The position numbers and the translations under genes were made by a program. Source: Bacteroidota bacterium (lineage in GTDB: Bacteria; Bacteroidota; Bacteroidia; Bacteroidales; PUMT01). Taken from it: a DNA stretch of 32,193 nt. This document shows positions 16,189 to 24,608 of the stretch, piece by piece. Where the stretch lies: assembly GCA_003554865.1 (NCBI GenBank), contig PWHJ01000066.1:1-32193 (forward strand). The letters run 5' to 3'. The notes under the pieces were generated by a model, which saw nothing but the letters and a program-made list of their open reading frames with translations, did not search any database and was not told where the DNA came from. The stretch's first letter is position 1. The number at the start of each line of letters is the position of its first letter.

Positions 16189-18141
16189 CTAGTTACCGGC
16201 AGCCCTCTTTTTGTCACTTTCACTCCATTTAAGCAGTATCCTGCCAATATTTGTTGAATGACTTGTAATTACTCTCAGCATAGTGATAAGCTCAAGATGG
16301 GTTTGCGAGCTTTGTATTGATTTTTCCACAGAACTTTCCAAACGCTGATAATGCTGTCTTTCCATATCAAAGGAAACCTCACGGTATTTTCTGTGCTTTT
16401 TCTCCATTTCCTGAGCCTTTTCGAGATTGATATCTGAAAAAACCTCCAGAGCACGGCTCAACTGCTTTAGAGTATTTTTGTGACTCTCAAGAATCTCCTT
16501 TTTCCCCTGTTCTGAAAATTCATAATCCGAATCAATCCAGGCGATAGCTTTCCTGTACAACCTTGATGAAACCACATCTGCTATCTGCTCGAGCTCCTTT
16601 ACTGTGTAGAACATCTGAAAAGATTCATTTGTACGCTCTCCTGATACACCTTCATTACTGACCTTTATAAGATACTCATTAACCCTGTCGCGCAAAAAAT
16701 TTACTTTCTTTTCCTTCTCCTCTATAGTTGAAAGTACATTTTTATTCTTTTCAAGAAATGCAGGCAAAAAATCATTAACCATTTCCTTTACGGTCATACC
16801 CATTCTTATAACCTCCTGTTTGGCAACATTGAGTGCCAGAGCAGGCGTCTTCAGCAGGCTGTCATCAAGATGCTTGACTTTCAGATCAAATTCAGGCTTT
16901 TCTCTAACCGGTGGTATGAGTCTGTCGATCAAACCGCCTAAAAACCCCGTAAAAGGCAATAGGACAAATGCTACCAGGATATTGTAAATTGTATGGGCAT
17001 TGGCTATCTGCCGGGGAACAACACCGGCCGAATCTGCCGCATCTCCGGATACAGCAGGTGAGACACTCTCCACCAAAGTAGCGAAAGGTGATATCCACCA
17101 CACAAACAGCAAAACTCCCAAAGTTTTGAAAAGAAATACAGCAGCAGCAACCTTTCTTGCCTCCCTGCCAGCTCTTATACTTGCAATAGCCGCAGTAAAG
17201 GCTGTCCCGATACTGGACCCGAACATGAGAGGGATTGAGGCCTCAAGGCTCAGCATACCCTGCGATGCAAAAATTATTATAACCCCGATGAAGGCCGCGC
17301 TGCTTTGAAGTAACATGGTAAAAAGCATTCCAAGCAAAATACCCAGGACCGGCACCTCAAGTCCGGTTAAAAATCCTGTCAAAGGCTCATATGTACGCAG
17401 GGGAATTACTGCCTCCGACATAATGAACATTCCATAAAAAAGCAGCCCCATACCCAAAAGGGATTCTCCCATATTTTTATAAAACTGAGTTTTTGAAAAA
17501 CCGTAAAGCGCAAAACCACCCGCCACAAGAAGAAGAGAATATTCTGTAATTCTGAAAGCTATTAGCTGTGCTGTAACAGTTGTACCTATGCCGGTCCCCA
17601 AAAGCAAGGCAGTTGTCTGCCTGAATTTCATCAATTTTGAATTAACAAAGCTTACAAGCATTGCACTGGTAGTGCCACTGCTTTGAGTCATTACAGTTGC
17701 AAATGCCCCTGCTGCAATTGCTATTAACCTGTTTTCAGTTATATTGCTGAGTATTCCCCTTATTTTGTCTCCGGCCGATTTAAGCAGCCCCCTGCTAAGC
17801 ATCTCTATTCCGAAAAGAAAAAATGCAAGGCCACCTGCCAGCCCAAGAACTATCACTAACACACCTGCCTCACCACCAATCACATTCAATTCTGACCCGT
17901 TCTGCAAACTGAGTAAATTGTCATTGGAATAAAGAGACGCGACAATTTGTGTTAGATTCTTAACAGGGGAGTTAAAAGCTGATAATTCATCTTCGGGATA
18001 GTGGGAAAAGTAAAAAGGTTTTTCGTCAGAGTCAAAAAAAAACTCAACACCGGAACTACTGGCGAAAACCTTATCAGCTTTAAGCTGATTCGGTGATACA
18101 CAACTAATCAGCAAAACAAAAATCAGCAGATAAAACTTCAT
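16189..18141 (-). CDS. Na/Pi cotransporter family protein with PhoU-like C-terminus
   Basis: A sodium-dependent phosphate transporter of the NptA/YjbB type. The two inverted transport repeats carry their QSS motifs, in VMTQSSGTTSAMLVSF and LLQSSAAFIGVI, and are followed by GTGIGTTVTAQ and GSSIGTAFTAA. About eight to nine membrane segments are visible. The last ~200 residues form a PhoU-like helical domain (EVIRMGMTVKEMVNDF, TVKELEQIADVVSSRLYRKA). I chose the ATG at 18141 over 18165 because it begins a signal-like segment MKFYLLIFVLLISC. This ends in a lipobox-compatible LISC and is followed by an ~80-residue polar linker before the first transport helix, an unusual extension. The gene follows trpS with a 40-nt gap and is probably co-transcribed with it. 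Confidence 0.88.
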   Translation of the reverse strand: MKFYLLIFVLLISCVSPNQLKADKVFASSSGVEFFFDSDEKPFYFSHYPEDELSAFNSPVKNLTQIVASLYSNDNLLSLQNGSELNVIGGEAGVLVIVLGLAGGLAFFLFGIEMLSRGLLKSAGDKIRGILSNITENRLIAIAAGAFATVMTQSSGTTSAMLVSFVNSKLMKFRQTTALLLGTGIGTTVTAQLIAFRITEYSLLLVAGGFALYGFSKTQFYKNMGESLLGMGLLFYGMFIMSEAVIPLRTYEPLTGFLTGLEVPVLGILLGMLFTMLLQSSAAFIGVIIIFASQGMLSLEASIPLMFGSSIGTAFTAAIASIRAGREARKVAAAVFLFKTLGVLLFVWWISPFATLVESVSPAVSGDAADSAGVVPRQIANAHTIYNILVAFVLLPFTGFLGGLIDRLIPPVREKPEFDLKVKHLDDSLLKTPALALNVAKQEVIRMGMTVKEMVNDFLPAFLEKNKNVLSTIEEKEKKVNFLRDRVNEYLIKVSNEGVSGERTNESFQMFYTVKELEQIADVVSSRLYRKAIAWIDSDYEFSEQGKKEILESHKNTLKQLSRALEVFSDINLEKAQEMEKKHRKYREVSFDMERQHYQRLESSVEKSIQSSQTHLELITMLRVITSHSTNIGRILLKWSESDKKRAAGN

Positions 18142-18181
18142 GAAATCCGTCCTGGTTTTGTGCAAAAAAAGTGAACAATCA

Positions 18182-19171
18182 CTAAAACGGTTTAAATCCT
18201 ATCAGCTCCCTTACCTCCCCCAGGGTTTTGACTGCACTCTCCCTTGCCTTCTCTGCACCCGTTTTAACCACTTTTCTTAAATATTCATCGTCGCTTGATA
18301 TTGCATATATTTTTTCTCTTATCGGCTCAATAAAAAGATTCAGATCATGGGCAAGCTGTTTCTTCAGTTCCCCGTAACGAATTTCACAAGAGTTGTATTT
18401 TTCCCTGAAATAATCTATCACCGAGGGGTCGGAAACAAACTCCATTATAGTAAAAAGATTTTTTATAGGTTCGCTCATTTCCTGGTTTTGTTCAACTGGA
18501 CCGCTGTCTGTTACCGCTGCCATAACCTTTTTCCTTATGGTTTTTTCATCATCAACAAGGAAAATCCCGTTGCCTTCGGTTTTGCCCATCTTCCCGGTTC
18601 CGTCAAGCCCGGGGACCTTAACAAGACTCCTGCCAAAATTGTAAGCTTCCGGCTCGGGAAAATAATTAACATTGTACATATTGTTAAACCGCCTTGCAAA
18701 TTTCCTGGTCATCTCAAGATGAGGTTCCTGATCTTTTCCAACCGGGACCTTGGATGCTTTATGGATAATTATGTCGGCAGCCATCAACACAGGATAGGTA
18801 AGCAATCCGGCATTAACATTATCGGGCTGCAGGCGCACTTTTTCCTTGAAAGTAGTAGTACGCTCAAGCTCACCAACATAGGCTATCATGTTAAGTAACA
18901 GGTATAATTCGGCAACTTCATTAAGGTCGCTTTGAATGTAAATGGTTGCTGCCTCAGGATCAAGTCCGCAAGCAAGATATTCCGATATCACCTGGCGAAC
19001 ATGGCCGTGCAGATCGGAAGGGGTAGGATGTGTTGTCAGAGAATGATAGTCGGCTATAAAAAAATAGCACTTGTTTTCATACTGCATTCTTGAAAAATTG
19101 GTTAAGGCTCCGAAATAATTACCAAGGTGCAGATTCCCTGTTGAACGTATACCGCTTACAACTGTTTCCAT
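18182..19171 (-). CDS. trpS: tryptophanyl-tRNA synthetase
   Basis: A class I aminoacyl-tRNA synthetase charging tRNA-Trp. The HIGH-type motif is GNLHLGNY (residues 12-19). The second ATP-binding motif reads KMGKT (194-198) in GLDGTGKMGKTEGN, a variant of KMSKS. TrpRS features such as SGIRSTGNLHLGNY, YPVLMAADI and VPVGKDQEPHLEMTR are present. The 329-aa length is normal for bacterial TrpRS. The gene is divergent from rbfA, and its likely promoter element lies just upstream. It precedes the Na/Pi transporter gene by 40 nt. Confidence 0.96.
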   Translation of the reverse strand: METVVSGIRSTGNLHLGNYFGALTNFSRMQYENKCYFFIADYHSLTTHPTPSDLHGHVRQVISEYLACGLDPEAATIYIQSDLNEVAELYLLLNMIAYVGELERTTTFKEKVRLQPDNVNAGLLTYPVLMAADIIIHKASKVPVGKDQEPHLEMTRKFARRFNNMYNVNYFPEPEAYNFGRSLVKVPGLDGTGKMGKTEGNGIFLVDDEKTIRKKVMAAVTDSGPVEQNQEMSEPIKNLFTIMEFVSDPSVIDYFREKYNSCEIRYGELKKQLAHDLNLFIEPIREKIYAISSDDEYLRKVVKTGAEKARESAVKTLGEVRELIGFKPF

Positions 19172-19197
19172 CTTTTGGTTACATTTAAATTTGAGCG

Positions 19198-19205
19198 CAA
19201 ATTTA
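19198..19205 (-). promoter_or_regulatory. -7 promoter element for trpS
   Basis: TAAATTTG on the minus strand matches TAnnTTTG and lies 27 nt before the trpS ATG. The -33 position has no TTTG, so the assignment rests on the -7 box and location. Confidence 0.45.
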
Positions 19206-19274
19206 GTTAAATGTGACTAAAATAGTTTCAGTTGTTTTCTTAATTTATGATTTTTAAGTTAATGGCACGAAAAA

Positions 19275-19306
19275 TTTCAACTCAAATATAAACTCTGTTA
19301 TCTTTG
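19275..19306 (+). promoter_or_regulatory. promoter for the rbfA operon
   Basis: The -7 box TATCTTTG (19299-19306) matches TAnnTTTG exactly, and TTTC (19275-19278), one base off TTTG, lies 20 nt upstream. Transcription would begin about 19311-19315, downstream of the in-frame ATG at 19304, supporting ATG 19346 as the rbfA start. Confidence 0.6.
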
Positions 19307-19345
19307 CATTTAACAATAAATTTTACAGGATACAAATCACACTTT

Positions 19346-19684
19346 ATGGCAACCACCAGGCAAAACAAGGTAGCGCGGCTTCTACAGAGGGAGTTGGGAG
19401 ATATATTCCAAAAACAAAGCAAGTCACTTTTTCAGGGGGCAATGATCACCGTAACCGTTGTACGCATAACTGCTGATCTAAGCCAGGCAAGGGTTTATCT
19501 GAGTCTTTTCCCCCCGCACAAAAAAAACGAAATATATGCCACAGTCAATGAAAAAGGAAAAACAATCAGACATGAGCTGGGAAAACGCATTAAAAACCAG
19601 TTGCGCATTGTTCCCGAACTCAAGTTTTTCATTGACGACAGCCTTGACTATATGGAAAATATTGAAAACCTTTTAAACACATGA
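19346..19684 (+). CDS. rbfA: 30S ribosome-binding factor A
   Basis: RbfA binds the 30S subunit and assists maturation of the 5' end of 16S rRNA. The start MATTRQNKVARLLQRELGDI and the central ITVTVVRITADLSQARVYLS match the family's KH-like fold. The C-terminal RIVPELKFFIDDSLDYMENI is the usual family ending. I use the ATG at 19346 because the longer frame from 19304 begins inside the likely promoter and adds residues unlike RbfA; from 19346 the protein is 112 aa, the usual size. It heads a cluster with a methyltransferase (8 nt later) and an FtsX-type permease; rbfA next to such a permease is a common Bacteroidota arrangement. Confidence 0.93.
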   Translation: MATTRQNKVARLLQRELGDIFQKQSKSLFQGAMITVTVVRITADLSQARVYLSLFPPHKKNEIYATVNEKGKTIRHELGKRIKNQLRIVPELKFFIDDSLDYMENIENLLNT

Positions 19685-19692
19685 AAAGCTAA

Positions 19693-20508
19693 ATGCGATA
19701 CGATCCCCTCAAAAGCGGGCTGGGAAAATTTTTCAACCGCAACACAATTACACGCAAACTCTTCTTTTTCCTGCTCGACCTCTTACTGCTCCGCGCCTGG
19801 TACATTAAAAGGGAGATAAGAAAATGGGCCAGGCAGCAAAAAAGCTCAAACAGCACAAATATACTTGACGCCGGAGCGGGTTTCGGTCAATACGTCTATT
19901 TTATCTCGGGATTATCCGAAAAGTTTAACGTTAAAGCTGTAGATCTGAAAGAAGAATTAATTTCAGACTGCACAAATTTTTTTTCAAAAACAAAACGTGC
20001 AGGAAGGGTCACTTTTGAAACGGGTGATTTAACAAACTTTGTTGAGAAAGAAAATTTCGATATGATCCTGTCTGTTGATGTAATGGAACACATTGAAAAC
20101 GACCGGAAAGTATTTTCAAACTTTTTCACATCATTGCGCCCCGGCGGCTTATTGATAATCTCTACTCCTTTCGCCAATGAATCAGAAGCTGACATGGAAG
20201 AAAACGAAAAACCCTTCATCGAGGAGCACATTCGTGAGGGATACACTCCCGGAAATATCAGCGAAAAATTAAAAACTGCAGGCTTCTCATCTGTTGAAAC
20301 CTGCTTTTCTTATGGTTTCCCCGGTCACCTCTCCTGGATATTATCAGTAAAATACCCGGTAATAATATACAACAAATGTAAATTATTGTTCCTTTTTATA
20401 CCGTTATATTATATTATTGTTTTACCTTTTTGCTTATTGCTTAATTTTATCGATATAAAAAGGGAAAACAGATCAGGCAAAGGTCTTGTAGTAAAAGCAC
20501 GGAAATAA
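19693..20508 (+). CDS. class I SAM-dependent methyltransferase
   Basis: A Rossmann-fold methyltransferase of unknown substrate. Motif I is ILDAGAGFGQYV (residues 57-68), the acidic residue at the end of strand 2 is Asp84 (KAVDL), and motif II/III features are DMILSVDVMEHIEND and LRPGGLLIISTPF. The N-terminal region is basic and hydrophobic (RKLFFFLLDLLLLRAWYIKR), and there is a C-terminal membrane segment (LLFLFIPLYYIIVLPFCLLL), suggesting attachment to the inner membrane and perhaps a lipid or quinone-like substrate. It is 8 nt after rbfA and 12 nt before the permease gene, so it is in the same operon. Family certain, substrate unknown. Confidence 0.85.
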   Translation: MRYDPLKSGLGKFFNRNTITRKLFFFLLDLLLLRAWYIKREIRKWARQQKSSNSTNILDAGAGFGQYVYFISGLSEKFNVKAVDLKEELISDCTNFFSKTKRAGRVTFETGDLTNFVEKENFDMILSVDVMEHIENDRKVFSNFFTSLRPGGLLIISTPFANESEADMEENEKPFIEEHIREGYTPGNISEKLKTAGFSSVETCFSYGFPGHLSWILSVKYPVIIYNKCKLLFLFIPLYYIIVLPFCLLLNFIDIKRENRSGKGLVVKARK

Positions 20509-20520
20509 TAAAACTGACTT

Positions 20521-21753
20521 GTGAGACTACCCCTTTACATAGCGAAACGTTATCTTCTGGCAAAGAAATCACAAAATGTGATTAACATAATTTCCGGCAT
20601 ATCCGTTATAGGAGTTGCTGTAGGGACAATGGCTTTAATTGTCGTGCTATCGGTTTTCAACGGTTTTAACAGTCTGGTACAATCCCTCTTCAGTGTTTTT
20701 GATCCTGATATTAAAATAGAGCTTGTTGAAGGAAAAACTTTTACTCCCGACAAGAACACCGTTGAAAAGATCCTCAACCATCCGGGAGTTGAGAGCTTTT
20801 CTGAAGTTCTCGAAGAAAACGCCCTGTTTATGTACGATGACAGGCAGCACGTTGTTACAATGAAAGGGGTTGATGAAAATTACAGAAAAGTAAGTGGCGT
20901 GGATACAATGATAATTGAGGGAGATTATATTTTAACCGGTTCAAAAAACAACAATTTCACTGTAATGGGCCGCGGAGTTGCCAACATGCTGGGGGCAGGA
21001 CCCAATCATGTCGATCCGGTCAGTGTTTACATGCCAAGCCGGACAGCTCCTCCGACTTTGAGACCGGAAAGAGCATTTAACAGAGAGGCTGTATTCCCCT
21101 CAGGCATCTTTTCAGTTGAGCAGGAATTTGACATGGATTATGCTCTGGTGCCCATAGCTTTTGCCCGCCGGCTTCTTGAATTCGACAATGAAGTTACATC
21201 TCTCAATATTAAAATTTCTGAAGGTTTCAGCCACAAACGTGTAAAACAGGATCTGCAGGAGATAACCGGCGAAAGGTTGAAGGTTATGGACAGGTACGAA
21301 CAGCATGAATGGCTTTATAAACTTATGCAAACCGAAAAATGGGCAATCTTTTTGATCCTCACATTTATCCTTATGGTAGCCTCTTTCAATATTATTGGAT
21401 CTTTGACTATGCTGATAATTGAAAAGAAAAAAGACATGGCAGTTCTGAGAAGCCTGGGAGCTGACAGTGGACTTATACACAAAATTTTCCTCCTGGAGGG
21501 ATGGATGATATCTGTTGTCGGCGCATTTGCCGGACTTATACTGGGAACTGCCGTATGTCTGATCCAAATGGAATATGAGGTGATTAAGCTCTACGGCACG
21601 GGGGCTTTCATTATTGATGCATATCCTGTTGAACTGCAACTGCAGGACTATCTGTATGTTTTCCTCACGGTCTTGACAATAGGCTTTTTATCCGCCTGGT
21701 ACCCTGCCAAATATGTGATTAAACGCTACCTCTCGGAAAATGAGCAACTCTGA
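20521..21753 (+). CDS. FtsX/LolC-E family ABC transporter permease
   Basis: A 410-aa four-helix permease of the MacB/FtsX superfamily, closest in layout to LolC/LolE, which release lipoproteins from the inner membrane. It starts with GTG at 20521 (RLPLYIAKRYLLAKKSQNVIN, the usual LolE-type opening). One helix spans about residues 22-50 (IISGISVIGVAVGTMALIVV), then there is a ~220-residue periplasmic domain and three C-terminal helices. The last region contains EKKKDMAVLRSLGAD and IHKIFLLEGWMI, the conserved coupling-helix area, and SAWYPAKYVIKRYL at the end. No partner ATPase (LolD) is adjacent. It is the third gene of the rbfA cluster. Confidence 0.88.
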   Translation: MRLPLYIAKRYLLAKKSQNVINIISGISVIGVAVGTMALIVVLSVFNGFNSLVQSLFSVFDPDIKIELVEGKTFTPDKNTVEKILNHPGVESFSEVLEENALFMYDDRQHVVTMKGVDENYRKVSGVDTMIIEGDYILTGSKNNNFTVMGRGVANMLGAGPNHVDPVSVYMPSRTAPPTLRPERAFNREAVFPSGIFSVEQEFDMDYALVPIAFARRLLEFDNEVTSLNIKISEGFSHKRVKQDLQEITGERLKVMDRYEQHEWLYKLMQTEKWAIFLILTFILMVASFNIIGSLTMLIIEKKKDMAVLRSLGADSGLIHKIFLLEGWMISVVGAFAGLILGTAVCLIQMEYEVIKLYGTGAFIIDAYPVELQLQDYLYVFLTVLTIGFLSAWYPAKYVIKRYLSENEQL

Positions 21754-21819
21754 GAATTCAATTACACACGAAATCATGCCCGGGATCCGTTTTAACCAAA
21801 TCAAAAAAATAGATGTGAT

Positions 21820-22605
21820 ATGCCTTATATACCGACCCGTTTTACACTTCTGGTTGCTTTAATATTACTTTTTGCAGGCTGCAGCACAAATCCAAAAGGA
21901 CCGCGAGGGTACAATATTATACCACCCGGTGAAATGATAGATCTGCTTGCTGATCTTCATTACTACGACGGATTGATTTCACAAAACGACGAAATAACCG
22001 CCGGGGTGGACAAAGACAGTACCGATCTCTACAGGTTTATTTTCGAGAAACACGGTGTTGACAGGCTGAAATTTGAAAAATCGATGAATTACTATGCTTT
22101 TGAACCCGGAAATTTTGAGCGGATGTATGCTGAGGTAATTGAAAAATTAAACAAAAGGCAAACCGAAATTTCAGCTACAGCAAAGACTGATCCCGAACAA
22201 AGGGAAACTGAAGATCTGTGGAACAGAAAAAGCAACTGGAGCTTTCCTGAAGACGGTGCCAATAAATATTTGTCAGTTGATGTTACGGCGCCGGGTCCTG
22301 GCGAATATACATTTACGGCGGAAATAAGAATGCAGCCGCATGACTTTTCCGAAAACCCCCGAATTACCTTGTGGTTTTGGTATGATGACGGCACTGAGGA
22401 GGGCGAACGGATATACTTCCCTGAAGAAAACATCATAAAAGACGGAAGGCTGCGCGAATACTCCATAACCAAGGAGCTGGAAGATCCCGACGTAACAAGG
22501 ATAAAAGGTAAGGTTTTAAACCACAGCAATCCTGACTCAACCTGGGAAAAACATGCCGACGTTTACAACATAAAACTTGAATACCGGGAATTCACCGACA
22601 GATGA
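21820..22605 (+). CDS. DUF4296 family lipoprotein
   Basis: A 261-aa predicted lipoprotein with a signal peptide ending at FAGC (Cys21). The N-terminal half matches DUF4296: IPPGEMIDLLADLHYYDGLI, LYRFIFEKHGVDRLKFEKSM, NYYAFEPGNFERMYAEVIEKL. This domain is known in Bacteroidota and has no established function. The C-terminal ~120 residues look like a beta-sandwich (SVDVTAPGPGEYTFTAEI, WFWYDDGTEEGERIYF). It follows the permease by 66 nt on the same strand and ends 18 nt from the convergent hemerythrin gene. Acting in the envelope is an inference from the lipobox. Confidence 0.82.
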   Translation: MPYIPTRFTLLVALILLFAGCSTNPKGPRGYNIIPPGEMIDLLADLHYYDGLISQNDEITAGVDKDSTDLYRFIFEKHGVDRLKFEKSMNYYAFEPGNFERMYAEVIEKLNKRQTEISATAKTDPEQRETEDLWNRKSNWSFPEDGANKYLSVDVTAPGPGEYTFTAEIRMQPHDFSENPRITLWFWYDDGTEEGERIYFPEENIIKDGRLREYSITKELEDPDVTRIKGKVLNHSNPDSTWEKHADVYNIKLEYREFTDR

Positions 22606-22623
22606 TAAGAGTGGCAAGCCGAT

Positions 22624-23067
22624 TTATTTATTATGGTCTTCTTTTAAGGAAGATATTGCTTCCCTGTCATCCTTAAGAATGTGATTTTTAAGCCAGTCCT
22701 TTAAAAAATCATACAGGTCTTCACAAACATCCTGCTTTCCTTCTTTAAAATCCTTCTGAAATTTTATAATGCGGCCCACAAAACTATTATGTTTTTCTTT
22801 ATGCTGATTAAAACTGGAATATTCGGATTCTTTCAGATAAATCTCCTCGTTTACCAGATGGTTTTCGGCATAGTAAACCAGCGAGAAAAAAATGTCCGAT
22901 ATGTCTTCCCTGCTGGGCTTGTGAGAAATTACAGAGTGCAGATTGTTCAATATATCTATAAACTTCTTATGGTGATTGTCAATCAGATCCAGATTAACAC
23001 TGTATTCCTCTTTCCAGACAAAAGGTCCGCAAGATCTTTTTCCTGCCATACCGGTTATAGTTTTCAA
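22624..23067 (-). CDS. bacteriohemerythrin
   Basis: A single-domain hemerythrin-like di-iron protein, likely binding oxygen or sensing it or nitric oxide. The full ligand set can be read: His33 (IDNHHKKF), His70 and Glu74 (NHLVNEE), His89 and His93 (HKEKH), His129 and Asp133 (HILKDD). The FVWKEEYSVNLDLID opening is typical of the bacterial family. The 147-aa length is slightly above the usual ~135 because of the N-terminal extension; Met7 (23049) gives a more typical size and is an alternative start. It is a single gene, convergent with the DUF4296 gene and divergent from the radical SAM gene. Confidence 0.93.
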   Translation of the reverse strand: MKTITGMAGKRSCGPFVWKEEYSVNLDLIDNHHKKFIDILNNLHSVISHKPSREDISDIFFSLVYYAENHLVNEEIYLKESEYSSFNQHKEKHNSFVGRIIKFQKDFKEGKQDVCEDLYDFLKDWLKNHILKDDREAISSLKEDHNK

Positions 23068-23084
23068 TTATAAATATTTAAATA

Positions 23085-23092
23085 CAAAAATA
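23085..23092 (-). promoter_or_regulatory. -7 promoter element for hemerythrin
   Basis: TATTTTTG on the minus strand matches TAnnTTTG and lies 18 nt upstream of the first possible start. The -33 region is a poor match (TTGT-like). Confidence 0.45.
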
Positions 23093-23174
23093 AAGAGGTT
23101 ATACACCCCCATACAATGACAATTATCATCAGCTCCCGAATATGTGAATGGTATAACAGTTTTCATAAATTTTA

Positions 23175-23182
23175 TACATTTG
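23175..23182 (+). promoter_or_regulatory. -7 promoter element for the radical SAM gene
   Basis: TACATTTG matches TAnnTTTG exactly and lies 17 nt before the ATG at 23200. I see no TTTG 19-21 nt upstream. Confidence 0.45.
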
Positions 23183-23199
23183 CAGCCATAATAAATTAA

Positions 23200-23979
23200 A
23201 TGGCTACCTTTTTATTTGATAAAATAGTTTTCGGTCCGGTTCAAAGCAGGAGGCTGGGCGTATCCCTCGGTATAAATCTGCTGCCTACCAATGCCAAATG
23301 GTGCAGTTTTAACTGCATATACTGTGAATGCGGGTGGACCTCCAAAGGTCCCTACAACAGCTCACTTTTCCCCTCCAGGGAAAAAGTGAGAACAGAGCTT
23401 TACAATATGCTGAAAAAGATGAAAATTGACGGTAAAGCTCCAGATGTAATTACTTTTGCCGGCAACGGAGAGCCAACTATACATCCAGAATTCCCCGGTA
23501 TTATTGATGATACAGTTGCAATGCGTAATGATCTCTTTCCGCTTGCCCAAATTGCAGTACTCTCGAATGCCAGCATGATACACATGCCCGGTGTGTTCGA
23601 CGCGCTGAAAAAAATAGAACAAAACATACTAAAGCTGGACTCGGGAATTGAATCTACAATTCGCTTTCTTAACCAGCCTCATGAAAGTTTCAGCCTGAAA
23701 AAAACTATTGAGCACCTTAAGAAGTTCAAAGGGAAGTTTATACTACAAACCCTTTTCGTAAGGGGGAGATATAAAAACCGGCAGGTTGACAATACTACCA
23801 CCGGCGAGCTCAACGCATGGCTGCCGCTGGTCAGGGAACTCAATCCCAAACAGGTAATGATATACACAATTGCAAGAGACACGCCGGCAGAATGGCTTAA
23901 AAAAGTGCCATATAATGAGCTTGAAAAAATTGCTTCAAAAGTTGAAGCAATGGGTATAGCGGTAAGTATTTCCGCTTGA
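23200..23979 (+). CDS. radical SAM protein (COG0731-like)
   Basis: A 259-aa radical SAM enzyme. The 4Fe-4S cluster motif CxxxCxxC is Cys35, Cys39 and Cys42 in AKWCSFNCIYCECGW. It is preceded by FGPVQSRRLGVSLGINLLP, typical of the COG0731/UPF0026-like group, which is related to wyosine-forming enzymes but not shown to share their activity. TFAGNGEPTIHPEFP is the glycine-rich SAM-contact region, and LSNASM and KLDSG follow the usual order. The TGA stop overlaps the TTG that may start the next gene, suggesting co-expression with the glycosyltransferase. The substrate is unknown. Confidence 0.85.
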   Translation: MATFLFDKIVFGPVQSRRLGVSLGINLLPTNAKWCSFNCIYCECGWTSKGPYNSSLFPSREKVRTELYNMLKKMKIDGKAPDVITFAGNGEPTIHPEFPGIIDDTVAMRNDLFPLAQIAVLSNASMIHMPGVFDALKKIEQNILKLDSGIESTIRFLNQPHESFSLKKTIEHLKKFKGKFILQTLFVRGRYKNRQVDNTTTGELNAWLPLVRELNPKQVMIYTIARDTPAEWLKKVPYNELEKIASKVEAMGIAVSISA

Positions 23980-24587
23980 CCCCCGTTAAAACTGATACGG
24001 ACAAACAGACGCCGGCAAATATTAAAAAAGTGGACAGAATCCGTAAAACAGTACTGGTAAGTCCTCTTGACTGGGGACTGGGTCATGCCACCCGAATGCT
24101 GACAATTGTTCACCTGCTGAAAAACGATTTTAAAGTAACAATAGCAGCAGAAGGCGATGCACTTTCAATAATGAAGAAAACTTTCCCTCAGTGCTCTTTT
24201 GTTGAACTTCCGGGTTTTAAGGTCAAATACAGCAGCAGGCTTCTTCTTTTCAGACTGGCAATACAGCTTCCCGGTTTTATAACTCACTGTATAAAAGAGC
24301 ATTTGCTGACAAAAAAGATTGTAGAAAAAATAAAACCCTCTGTTATTATTTCTGATAACCGTTACGGGGTTTTCAACAAAAAAACATACAATATACTTGT
24401 AACCCATCAGCTATTTTTAAACCTTCCCCGCGGTACAGGCTTTCTCAGGCCGTTTGTTTCTCTTGCTTTAAAAATAGCTGCCGGTTTTTTTAACGAGTGC
24501 TGGATCCCCGATGTGCCAGGCCAATACAGTCTGTCCGGATCACTTTCGCGAACGGATAAACTTTATGGTAATTTTTTACATGCCTGA
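23976..24587 (+). CDS. MurG-like glycosyltransferase, N-terminal part (interrupted)
   Basis: The N-terminal Rossmann half of a GT-B glycosyltransferase resembling MurG-type and UDP-GlcNAc-type enzymes. The donor/acceptor loop motif SPLDWGLGHATRM (residues 29-41) is clear, and KPSVIISDNRYGVF and ILVTHQLF follow as expected. The frame begins at TTG 23976, overlapping the previous stop; GTG at 24030 is a plausible later start (RIRKTVLVSP follows). The frame ends at TGA 24585-24587 within the inter-domain region. The downstream frame continues in the same phase with the C-terminal domain. This is therefore half of a gene split by a single stop codon: a recent nonsense mutation, a sequencing error, or a two-piece protein. 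Confidence 0.75.
   Translation: MTPVKTDTDKQTPANIKKVDRIRKTVLVSPLDWGLGHATRMLTIVHLLKNDFKVTIAAEGDALSIMKKTFPQCSFVELPGFKVKYSSRLLLFRLAIQLPGFITHCIKEHLLTKKIVEKIKPSVIISDNRYGVFNKKTYNILVTHQLFLNLPRGTGFLRPFVSLALKIAAGFFNECWIPDVPGQYSLSGSLSRTDKLYGNFLHA
24585..24587 (+). other. in-frame TGA splitting the glycosyltransferase
   Basis: Codons on both sides are in the same phase (FLHA-stop-WLSHFSLMKN). From memory, homologues have a glycine before the W/P-L-S segment (as in YIGPLSRF), so the codon could be GGA changed to TGA by one base. TGA ends other genes here (mlaE, the radical SAM gene, the FtsX-like gene), so a reassigned code is unlikely. Confidence 0.75.
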
Positions 24588-24608
24588 TGGTTAAGCCACT
24601 TCAGCTTA

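Noticed and set aside
19263-19278. Sigma-54 promoter suggested by TGGCAC upstream of rbfA
   Set aside because: The -12 GC element is absent at the required spacing (ATTT instead of TTGC), and a better TAnnTTTG promoter explains the region.
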